Positions 1 through 5,101 of a stretch of DNA of 7,763 nucleotides are shown piece after piece. The notes under the pieces were generated by a model. That model saw only the letters and a program-made list of their open reading frames with translations, had not been told where the DNA came from and searched no databases. The stretch is from JAZKSG01 sp964384785 (lineage in GTDB: Archaea; Thermoplasmatota; E2; DHVEG-1), in NCBI GenBank assembly GCA_964384785.1, contig CAYLLH010000085.1:1-7763 (forward strand), in the 5' to 3' direction. The first letter of the stretch is position 1. Each line of letters begins with the position of its first letter. The position numbers were made by a program, and so were the translations under genes.

Positions 1-98
1 ATCTGTTTAAGTTTGTAAGCAGAACGAGCTCTGTAACCCTGGTTTTTAGCTTTCTTATAAAAATGCTCACGTTTTTTATCTTTATACCAACGAGTCAT
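1..98 (-). CDS. rlmE: RlmE/FtsJ-type 23S rRNA 2'-O-methyltransferase, N-terminal fragment
   Basis: The first 32 codons of a minus-strand gene are visible, starting at the ATG complementary to 96-98; the rest lies beyond the left edge. The N-terminus begins MTRWYKDKKREHFYKKAKNQ and continues GYRARSAYKLKQ. The RWYKD...FYKKAK...GYRARSAYKL pattern is the conserved basic start of the RrmJ/FtsJ family, SAM-dependent enzymes that methylate the 2'-OH of a uridine in the 23S rRNA A-loop. In this family the lysine in the AYKL segment belongs to the catalytic K-D-K-E set; the SAM-binding and remaining catalytic residues are out of view. The gene lies 26 bases downstream of TFB on the same strand, so co-transcription is possible. 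No Shine-Dalgarno site is visible, because the spacer is almost pure T. Assignment rests on a short but distinctive N-terminus. Confidence 0.85.
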   Translation of the reverse strand, partial: MTRWYKDKKREHFYKKAKNQGYRARSAYKLKQ

Positions 99-124
99 AA
101 AAAAAAGAAAAAAATTTTAGGATT
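99..124 (-). terminator. T-rich tract between TFB and rlmE, possible terminator
   Basis: On the minus strand the gap between the TFB stop and the rlmE ATG contains seven T, one C and eight T, ending directly at the start codon. Archaeal RNA polymerase terminates at such oligo-T tracts on the non-template strand without needing a hairpin. The tract could therefore end, or partly attenuate, TFB transcription. Its position against the rlmE start codon also removes any room for a Shine-Dalgarno site. Confidence 0.45.
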
Positions 125-1078
125 TTATAGAATAATATCTATATCCAAACGTTCAGCAAGTTCCTTGTAACGATTACGAATCGTAACCTCTGTAACACCA
201 GCAACATCAGCAACCTCACGTTGTGTACGACGTTCACCACACAATATTGATGCAATATAAATCGCTGCAGCAGCTACACCAGTTGGCCCACGTCCACTTG
301 TAAGCTCTTTATCTGCGGCATCCTTCAGAATCTCTATAGCTTTACTTTGTACATCACCACTAAGATCAAGCATACTACAGAAACGACTAATGTAATCCTG
401 CGGTGAAGTCGGCATAAGTTTTAGACTTAACTCACGAGCAATAAACCTATATGTTCTACCTATTTCTTTACGAGATACTCGTGATGCATCAGCTATCTCA
501 TCAAGAGTACGAGGTACATTACACTGACGACATGCTGCATAAAGAGCAGCTGCAGAAACACCCTCAATACTACGACCACGAATCAAATTTTTCAAAACAG
601 CTTTACGATATATCATAGCAGCAGTCTCACGAACATTACGTGGAAGCCCCATGCCCGATGCCATACGATCTAGTTCTGAAAGAGCGAAAGCAAGATTACG
701 TTCTGTCGCATCACTTATTCTAATTCGACGTTGCCATTTACGAAGACGATAAAGTTGTGCACGGTTACGAGTAGGAATACTTTTACCATAACTATCACGG
801 TTTTTCCAACCAATAACTGTACTAAGACCTTTATCATGAATAGTATATGTCATAGGTGCTCCAACACGAGCACGTTTCTCACGTTGTTCACTGTCAAATG
901 CACGCCATTCAGGCCCTTGATCAATAAAATTTTCATCAATAACAAGACCACAATCCTCACAAACCAATTCTGCTCGAGAGTAATCCTTTGAGAGATGCGT
1001 ACTGCCGCAACTTGGGCAACGAGTTATTTGTTCAACCTCTCTTTTTTCATTTTTATCTTTAGCTTTAGATTTAACCAT
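125..1078 (-). CDS. tfb: Transcription initiation factor IIB (TFB)
   Basis: TFB bridges TATA-bound TBP and RNA polymerase, sets transcription direction by contacting the BRE, and helps open the promoter. The 317-residue protein has the family's normal length and all its parts. A zinc ribbon uses C21, C24, C40 and C43 (CPSC...CEDC). The conserved B-reader/linker covers about 55-90 (GPEWRAFDSEQ...KRARVGAP...HDKGLSTVIG). Two cyclin-like repeats follow at about 125-216 and 219-310. The second ends in a helix-turn-helix (TQREVADVAGVTEVTIRNRY, 285-304) that reads the BRE. Both repeats carry the SxxGVxAAAxYxA-type signature (IEGVSAAALYAACR, PTGVAAAAIYIAS). The start is supported by GGAGGAA 9 bases upstream. 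Many archaea carry several TFB copies; whether this is the only one cannot be seen here. The gene may share a transcript with rlmE downstream and has its own candidate TATA box upstream. Confidence 0.97.
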   Translation of the reverse strand: MVKSKAKDKNEKREVEQITRCPSCGSTHLSKDYSRAELVCEDCGLVIDENFIDQGPEWRAFDSEQREKRARVGAPMTYTIHDKGLSTVIGWKNRDSYGKSIPTRNRAQLYRLRKWQRRIRISDATERNLAFALSELDRMASGMGLPRNVRETAAMIYRKAVLKNLIRGRSIEGVSAAALYAACRQCNVPRTLDEIADASRVSRKEIGRTYRFIARELSLKLMPTSPQDYISRFCSMLDLSGDVQSKAIEILKDAADKELTSGRGPTGVAAAAIYIASILCGERRTQREVADVAGVTEVTIRNRYKELAERLDIDIIL

Positions 1079-1087
1079 TTAAACAAT

Positions 1088-1094
1088 TTCCTCC
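1088..1094 (-). promoter_or_regulatory. Shine-Dalgarno site of tfb
   Basis: The minus strand reads GGAGGAA, a close match to the complement of the archaeal 16S rRNA 3' end. It lies 9 bases before the TFB ATG and fixes that start. Confidence 0.8.
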
Positions 1095-1120
1095 AAAAAT
1101 ATATTAAACCTTTCGATACA

Positions 1121-1130
1121 CTTTTAAATG
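1121..1130 (-). promoter_or_regulatory. Candidate TATA box of tfb
   Basis: The minus strand reads CATTTAAAAG. The TTTAAA core lies about 26 bp before a start site near 1099, which would give a leader of roughly 20 bases containing the GGAGGAA site. It sits between the end of the 42-codon ORF and tfb, so it would give tfb its own promoter. The assignment rests on spacing and AT content only, in a region that is AT-rich throughout. Confidence 0.3.
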
Positions 1131-1148
1131 TGATAAAAAAGCTTTTAT

Positions 1149-1277
1149 TTAAAACTTTCTAACCATTTTTTTTATTATGCCAATTTTTTTGAAGTATCTA
1201 TAAGATATAAAACTGGCAACTATGAAGAAGAAAACAAAAATAACTGCAATCATCAGTTGTTTTTTCTCAAACTTCAT
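1149..1277 (-). CDS. Small single-span membrane protein, 42 residues, unknown function
   Basis: This ORF encodes 42 residues, beginning MKFEKKQLMIAVIFVFFFIV and continuing ASFISYRYFKKIGIIKKMVRKF. A short lysine-rich N-terminus (residues 1-6) precedes one hydrophobic helix (about 8-25). A strongly basic tail (RYFKK...KKMVRKF, net charge well above +5) follows. Both flanks are charged, so the topology is not certain, but the heavier positive charge at the C-terminus suggests that end stays in the cytoplasm. The start has the strongest ribosome binding site in the window, GGGGAGG, 10 bases upstream, which is the main reason to believe the gene. It ends 70 bases before tfb on the same strand. I do not recognise a family. 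A chance ORF is possible at this length, though the binding site and the clean charge-hydrophobic-charge layout argue against it. Confidence 0.6.
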   Translation of the reverse strand: MKFEKKQLMIAVIFVFFFIVASFISYRYFKKIGIIKKMVRKF

Positions 1278-1287
1278 AATCTTATAG

Positions 1288-1294
1288 CCTCCCC
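1288..1294 (-). promoter_or_regulatory. Strong Shine-Dalgarno site of the 42-residue membrane ORF
   Basis: The minus strand reads GGGGAGG, 10 bases upstream of the ATG at 1277. It is a G-rich island in an otherwise AT-rich intergenic region and decides the start of the small ORF. Confidence 0.65.
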
Positions 1295-1330
1295 AGGCAT
1301 TAAATAAAATATTGAAAGCAAAAACCTGTT

Positions 1331-1343
1331 AATAAAATATATC
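1331..1343 (-). promoter_or_regulatory. Candidate TATA box for the 42-residue membrane ORF
   Basis: The minus strand reads GATATATTTTATT. A start site about 25 bp downstream would fall near 1311, leaving a leader of some 35 bases that contains the GGGGAGG site. It lies in the divergent region 1278-1398, which holds no other recognisable element. Support is positional only. Confidence 0.3.
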
Positions 1344-1398
1344 AAAAAATTTAGCATTCAAAATTATTAATCAACACGCCTTAAATCAACAGAACCGG

Positions 1399-1569
1399 AT
1401 GTATGGAGAACATGATATAATTCATTACACCATAGAATTAGATCCAACAAAAACCCATGGTCCAAGATACAAAAAGGATTTTAAACCAGTTAAAGAAATA
1501 CTTCAAACACATCTTATTGTAAATCTTTATCTTGCAGAAAAAACAATTGAACTTAAAAGAGAAAATTAA
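1399..1569 (+). CDS. Hypothetical 56-residue protein or gene remnant
   Basis: The frame from ATG 1399 to TAA 1567-1569 encodes 56 residues that read like real protein. It starts MYGEHDIIHYTIELDPTKTH and ends in an amphipathic stretch, FKPVKEILQTHLIVNLYLAE followed by KTIELKREN. Composition is balanced and charged, unlike the F/N/K-rich shadows seen in neighbouring frames. There is no Shine-Dalgarno site before the ATG. The same frame stays open upstream to about 1336 without another good start, and that extra sequence is lower in quality. It may be a small leaderless gene, or the surviving C-terminal end of a decayed gene. The next gene, stomatin, starts 65 bases downstream on the same strand. 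I do not recognise a family. Confidence 0.4.
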   Translation: MYGEHDIIHYTIELDPTKTHGPRYKKDFKPVKEILQTHLIVNLYLAEKTIELKREN

Positions 1570-1600
1570 GTTTTTCTTAGAAACACTTAATAAACAAAAA

Positions 1601-1616
1601 AATGTTACAAAACATT
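1601..1616 (+). repeat. Inverted repeat in the stomatin leader
   Basis: AATGTT and AACATT flank ACAA, giving perfect 6-base arms with a 4-base loop. It ends two bases before the ribosome binding site of the stomatin gene. It could form a weak RNA hairpin or be a small protein-binding site. It could also be chance in AT-rich sequence. Confidence 0.3.
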
Positions 1617-1618
1617 CA

Positions 1619-1624
1619 AGAGGT
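1619..1624 (+). promoter_or_regulatory. Shine-Dalgarno site deciding the stomatin start
   Basis: AGAGGT lies 10 bases upstream of ATG 1635. The in-frame ATG at 1602 has no such site before it, so 1635 is the better start. Confidence 0.6.
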
Positions 1625-1634
1625 AGAAAAAAAA

Positions 1635-2411
1635 ATGGTTTGGGCATATATTTTGTTTTTGTTGATCGTATTTTTACTGTTAGTACTATCCGCGTCAATA
1701 AAAATAATGGCTGAATATCAACGTATAGTAATATTCCGACTAGGGCGTCTTAAAGGAATCAAAGGACCAGGTCTAGTATTTATAATACCAATAATCGACT
1801 CAGTAATGAAACTTGACCTTAGAACCAAGGTAATAAATGTCCCTAAACAAAGAGTTATCACAGAAGATAATGTAACCGTTGATGTAGATGCTGTTGTTTA
1901 TTATCGAATAGTTGATCCTCAAAAGGCAGTAGTTGAAGTAGAAAGATATGATATTGCTACAAGTTTAAGGGCACAAACTACTCTAAGAGATGTATTAGGT
2001 GGCCAGGAGCTAGATGAACTACTATCAGAAAGAGAGAAACTAAACAAAGAATTACAAAGCATAATAGATGATGCTACAGACCCTTGGGGCATCAAAGTAT
2101 CGGCTGTAACTCTTAGTGATGTTTCATTACCTGATGAAATGTTAAGAGCTATAGCAAAACAAGCTGAAGCAGAAAGAGAAAAAAGATCCCGGATCATTAT
2201 TGCAGAGGGAGAATCCAATGCAGCTAAAAAAATGCTAGAAGCAGCGAAACTTTATGATGGAAGCCCCAATGCGATGAGATTACGTGAACTGCAAACACTA
2301 GTAGAAATCGCTAGAGAAGGCGATCTGATAGTTGTCCCTGGAGGGGACATAGGTAGAGTAGCAGGGATTTCTAGAGCTGTAAACTCTAAAAACTATGGTA
2401 AAAACGAATGA
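1635..2411 (+). CDS. Stomatin/slipin-like SPFH membrane protein
   Basis: This is a 258-residue prokaryotic stomatin (p-stomatin, slipin type). Such proteins are anchored in the cytoplasmic membrane and oligomerise into scaffolds or microdomains. One N-terminal membrane helix (about 4-24) is followed by the SPFH/band-7 domain (about 26-190). That domain includes EYQRIVIFRLGRLKGIKGPG, the ITEDNVTVDVDAVVYYRI core and the TTLRDVLG segment. An Ala/Glu/Arg-rich coiled coil covers about 166-205 (IAKQAEAEREKRSRIIIAEG), and a short hydrophobic patch (DLIVVPGGDIG) lies near 230-240. ATG 1635 was preferred to ATG 1602 because of AGAGGT 10 bases upstream. The stop overlaps the nfeD start in ATGA. In Pyrococcus horikoshii the equivalent neighbours PH1511 and PH1510 are substrate and protease, so a shared role in membrane quality control is likely. 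The family assignment is firm; the cellular process is inferred. Confidence 0.93.
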   Translation: MVWAYILFLLIVFLLLVLSASIKIMAEYQRIVIFRLGRLKGIKGPGLVFIIPIIDSVMKLDLRTKVINVPKQRVITEDNVTVDVDAVVYYRIVDPQKAVVEVERYDIATSLRAQTTLRDVLGGQELDELLSEREKLNKELQSIIDDATDPWGIKVSAVTLSDVSLPDEMLRAIAKQAEAEREKRSRIIIAEGESNAAKKMLEAAKLYDGSPNAMRLRELQTLVEIAREGDLIVVPGGDIGRVAGISRAVNSKNYGKNE

Positions 2412-3739
2412 ATAAGAAACAAAAAATCTTCTTCTTTTTTTTATTAACTTTATCAATCCTTGTTTTTCTAGTACCAAATGTTAATTCTGCCGAAGAATCA
2501 AATGTTTTAATCGTAGAAATCAACGGAGAAATAGATCACGCAACATTAGAAAAAATAAAAGAAAGTCTAAAACAAGCAAAAAATGAAAACTCACAAGCAA
2601 TCATTATGCTCTTGGATACACCTGGTGGAGGGTTACAAGAAACTTTTGAAATAGCTGATATCATCCAAAATAGCAGTATACCGTTTATAACTTATGTTTA
2701 TCCAGAAGGAGCAGCGGCATGGTCAGCTGGAACATTCATTTTAGTCAGCTCTCATGTGACTGCTATGGCAGAAAACACAGTCATTGGATCATGTCAACCA
2801 GTAAAAATAGGTCCAACTGGTACTGAACTTGTGGAAGATTCTAAAACAATAAATGCTCTTGTTGCATGGATTCAAAATCGTGCAAAAATCTATAATAGAA
2901 ATTCAACAACAGCAAAACGTTTTATCACAGAAAACCTAAATCTTAACGCAACTGATGCACAAAAATATGGAATAAATGAACATATAACTCCCTCGATAGA
3001 TCAACTTTTAAAAGATATTGATGGACTAAAAATAAATACATCAAATGGCAACACAACACTTAACACAGCTAATGCAGAAAAGATCTACTACCAGCCTTCA
3101 ATACCGCTTATGATAGTAGAAACTTTATCTAATCCGATTTTAACATCGTTACTACTTCTTCTTGGAGTATATGCTATACTTTTTGGGATATCTTCACCGG
3201 GTTTCGGAGCAGAAGTATTTGGCGTTATAGCGGTAATGCTCTCACTTATAGGTTCGGGTTTTTCTATCCCGATTTTAAGCATAATCTTTATAATTATTGG
3301 AATGGTTTTACTTTTAATCGAAGTATTTGCTATACCAGGTTTTGGTGTAGTTGGTATAGGTGGTATAATAAGCCTGGCAGTTGGTGCAATATTTCTTGTA
3401 CCAAGCTATTCGACAACAGAGTGGATGATTCAAATGGATTGGATTAATGATCTAATATTAGTGGTTATTTTTGCTGTAGCATTGATAGCAGCTTTTTTTG
3501 CGTTTCTTTTGTATAAGATAATAGTAATTCGTTCAAAAAAGAAAGCAACAGGTGTTTTTATTGGGGAAAAAGCAAAAGCAACTGATGATATAAGCCCTGA
3601 AGATTCTGGTTATGTTTTATTTAAAGGTGAATATTGGAAAGCAAAATCAGATAAAAAAATTAATAAGAATGATAAAGTTGTGATAACTAAAAAAGAAGGA
3701 TCAACGTTACATGTGAAACCTTTGGAAGAAAAAAAATGA
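2408..3739 (+). CDS. nfeD: NfeD-family ClpP-fold membrane serine protease (stomatin operon partner)
   Basis: This is the long, 443-residue form of NfeD. A signal peptide or first helix covers about 7-27, with possible cleavage near VNSA. A ClpP/SppA-like protease domain occupies about 32-225. Four or five membrane helices lie between about 236 and 373, with SSPGFGAEVFG and IPGFGVVGIGG turns. A C-terminal OB-fold NfeD domain (about 378-440) is expected on the cytoplasmic side. Catalytic features are present: the LLDTPGGG segment (68-75) for the oxyanion side, Ser106 in AAAWSAGTF as nucleophile, and Lys146 in EDSKTINA as general base. Their 40-residue separation matches the Ser97-Lys138 dyad of P. 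horikoshii PH1510. That enzyme cuts the hydrophobic C-terminal region of its stomatin partner. The gene starts inside the stomatin stop (ATGA) with no good Shine-Dalgarno site, implying coupled translation. The symbol denotes the family. Confidence 0.93.
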   Translation: MNKKQKIFFFFLLTLSILVFLVPNVNSAEESNVLIVEINGEIDHATLEKIKESLKQAKNENSQAIIMLLDTPGGGLQETFEIADIIQNSSIPFITYVYPEGAAAWSAGTFILVSSHVTAMAENTVIGSCQPVKIGPTGTELVEDSKTINALVAWIQNRAKIYNRNSTTAKRFITENLNLNATDAQKYGINEHITPSIDQLLKDIDGLKINTSNGNTTLNTANAEKIYYQPSIPLMIVETLSNPILTSLLLLLGVYAILFGISSPGFGAEVFGVIAVMLSLIGSGFSIPILSIIFIIIGMVLLLIEVFAIPGFGVVGIGGIISLAVGAIFLVPSYSTTEWMIQMDWINDLILVVIFAVALIAAFFAFLLYKIIVIRSKKKATGVFIGEKAKATDDISPEDSGYVLFKGEYWKAKSDKKINKNDKVVITKKEGSTLHVKPLEEKK

Positions 3740-3792
3740 GTCCAAAGTATTATCAACCCCTTCTTATTTTCTCAGAGTTTGATAGCAAATGA
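3736..3792 (+). CDS. 18-codon mini-ORF linking nfeD to the beta-CASP nuclease gene
   Basis: ATG 3736 overlaps the nfeD stop (ATGA). The frame runs 18 codons, MSPKYYQPLLIFSEFDSK, to a TGA at 3790-3792 that overlaps the ATG 3789 of the nuclease gene, again as ATGA. GGAAG lies 7 bases before its ATG, inside nfeD. The mini-ORF spans the whole gap between the two genes with a 4-base overlap on each side. A ribosome finishing nfeD could therefore re-initiate twice and reach the nuclease gene, whose own start has only a weak Shine-Dalgarno site. Whether the peptide itself has a role is unknown. A chance arrangement cannot be excluded for an ORF this short. Confidence 0.35.
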   Translation: MSPKYYQPLLIFSEFDSK

Positions 3793-5036
3793 ATAACGGT
3801 TTAAAAATACAGTTTCTCGGTGGAGCAGAAGAAGTAGGAAGTCTGTCAATGGTTCTAGAAACAGAAGACGACAGTCGTTTTCTATTTGAGTATGGTATGA
3901 CACCTGGCGATCCGCCGGTTTATCCAATGCCTGCACCAGCAGTAGATATGGTTTTTTTAACACATGCACATCTTGATCATTCAGGTATGATACCTTGGCT
4001 TTTTTCATCTTATGATCAAACTATCCTATCTACAGAGTTAACAGCTGAAATAAGTAACTTATTACACATGGATTCAATTAAAATAGCTAAACAAGAAGGT
4101 TTTGCTATACCTTTCAGAAGAGCAGATATAAAAAATGCTAGAAACAGCTTTGATTATGTTAAACCCAATCAAAAAAGAAACCTAACTGATAGTTATGATG
4201 TTAAATTTCATGATGCGGGTCATATACCCGGAAGTTTGATGTTTGAGTTAAAAGGAGATAGAAGTATTGTTTTCACAGGAGATATCAATGTTCAAAATAC
4301 TCATCTTATTAAGGGTACAAAACCTGTAAACTGTGATGTATTAGTTCTCGAGGGTACTTATGCTGGACGTGATCATCCTCAGAAAAGAAAAGAACTAGAA
4401 AAAGAACTACTTGATAAAATAGATGAAGTAAACCGCCGAGGTGGTATAGCTATACTCCCAGCTTTTGCTGTTTCACGTTCACAAGAACTACTTATGATTC
4501 TTCGTAAAGCAGGACTTGATATTTGGTTTGATGGAATGGGTAAAAAAGTATCTAAAATCTTTTTGAAACATCCAAAATTTCTTAGAAACCCAAGTGAACT
4601 TCGTAAAGCAATGAATAAAGTTAATCTTGTTTATTCGAACCATGGACGAAAACTGGCTTTAAATGCAGATGTGATATTAACATCTAGTGGTATGATGGAT
4701 GGAGGACCAATCCTTAGTTACATGAAACAACTAAAAGATGATCCAAAAAATGCTGTTATCCTTACAGGATATCAGGTTGAAGAAACCAATAGCAGACTAC
4801 TGGTTGACAAAAAATTACTAGATTTTTATGGTGTACGTGAAAAAGTTGAATGCGAAGTACAATACTATGATTTCTCAGCACATGCAGGTCACAGTGAACT
4901 AATTCATTTTGCGAAGAACTGTAACCCTGAAAAAATAGTTTTAATGCATAGTGATCATCGAGAGCTACTAAAGGAGCCATTAAGTGAAATTGCTGAAGTT
5001 TATGCTCCAAATAAAGGCGAAACAATAAACATTTAA
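3789..5036 (+). CDS. Beta-CASP metallo-beta-lactamase ribonuclease, aCPSF2-like
   Basis: This is a 415-residue zinc-dependent ribonuclease of the beta-CASP family, the fold of CPSF-73 and RNase J. The metallo-beta-lactamase half has THAHLDH (58-64, motif 2), HDAGHIPGS (motif 3, H145) and FTGDIN (motif 4, D165). The beta-CASP part has motif A E188 in LEGTY, the conserved SSGMMDGGP loop (299-307), motif B H365 in DFSAHAGH and motif C H387 in VLMHSDH. There are no N-terminal KH domains, and length and opening (LGGAEEVG...YGMTPGDPPVYPMP) fit aCPSF2 better than aCPSF1/FttA (over 600 residues) or the larger archaeal RNase J. Family members have endo- and/or 5'-3' exonuclease activity in RNA processing and decay; which applies here cannot be read from sequence. 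Motif C is usually HGE or HGD, so HSD is a small variation. The start overlaps the mini-ORF stop, so translation is probably coupled to the genes before it. Confidence 0.9.
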   Translation: MNNGLKIQFLGGAEEVGSLSMVLETEDDSRFLFEYGMTPGDPPVYPMPAPAVDMVFLTHAHLDHSGMIPWLFSSYDQTILSTELTAEISNLLHMDSIKIAKQEGFAIPFRRADIKNARNSFDYVKPNQKRNLTDSYDVKFHDAGHIPGSLMFELKGDRSIVFTGDINVQNTHLIKGTKPVNCDVLVLEGTYAGRDHPQKRKELEKELLDKIDEVNRRGGIAILPAFAVSRSQELLMILRKAGLDIWFDGMGKKVSKIFLKHPKFLRNPSELRKAMNKVNLVYSNHGRKLALNADVILTSSGMMDGGPILSYMKQLKDDPKNAVILTGYQVEETNSRLLVDKKLLDFYGVREKVECEVQYYDFSAHAGHSELIHFAKNCNPEKIVLMHSDHRELLKEPLSEIAEVYAPNKGETINI

Positions 5037-5085
5037 CTTTTAATTTATTTTAGAAAAATTTTTAAAAAAATTTGTTAATTGAGAA

Positions 5086-5090
5086 AAGGA
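5086..5090 (+). promoter_or_regulatory. Shine-Dalgarno site supporting the aRF1 start
   Basis: AAGGA lies 11 bases before ATG 5102. The 65-base gap before the gene (5037-5101) is AT-rich, with T-runs at 5038-5055 that could end the upstream transcript. TTTTTAAAAAAA near 5059-5070 could be part of a promoter, but neither call is strong. Confidence 0.45.
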
Positions 5091-5101
5091 AAAAAAGAAC
5101 T

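Noticed and set aside
731..991. Plus-strand frame opposite tfb
   Set aside because: Threonine/isoleucine/asparagine-rich antisense translation of a highly conserved gene; no start signal.
1602..1634. Upstream ATG extending stomatin by 11 residues
   Set aside because: No Shine-Dalgarno site before it, it lies inside an inverted repeat, and the added residues are not typical; ATG 1635 has AGAGGT at good spacing.
1278..1634. Searched for a tRNA, box C/D or other structured RNA in the largest spacer
   Set aside because: No cloverleaf, T-arm consensus, paired C/D boxes or GC-rich stem was seen. The only G-rich element is the small ORF's ribosome binding site. A weak C/D RNA cannot be excluded by eye.
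1438..1698. Minus-strand frame of 86 codons across the stomatin leader
   Set aside because: Low-complexity, F/K/N/C-rich, opposite the 56-codon frame and the stomatin start, with no ribosome binding site; a shadow of AT-rich sequence.
1532..1714. Plus-strand frame of 60 codons overlapping the stomatin start
   Set aside because: Lysine/asparagine-rich and out of frame with a firm gene that has its own binding site.
4762..5025. Minus-strand frame opposite the nuclease gene
   Set aside because: Antisense shadow rich in H, L and Q with no binding site or recognisable domain; the plus strand carries catalytic motifs throughout.
5072..5101. TTG start adding ten residues to aRF1
   Set aside because: The added residues are lysine/arginine-rich translation of a purine-rich leader that contains the ribosome binding site; relatives begin at the later methionine.
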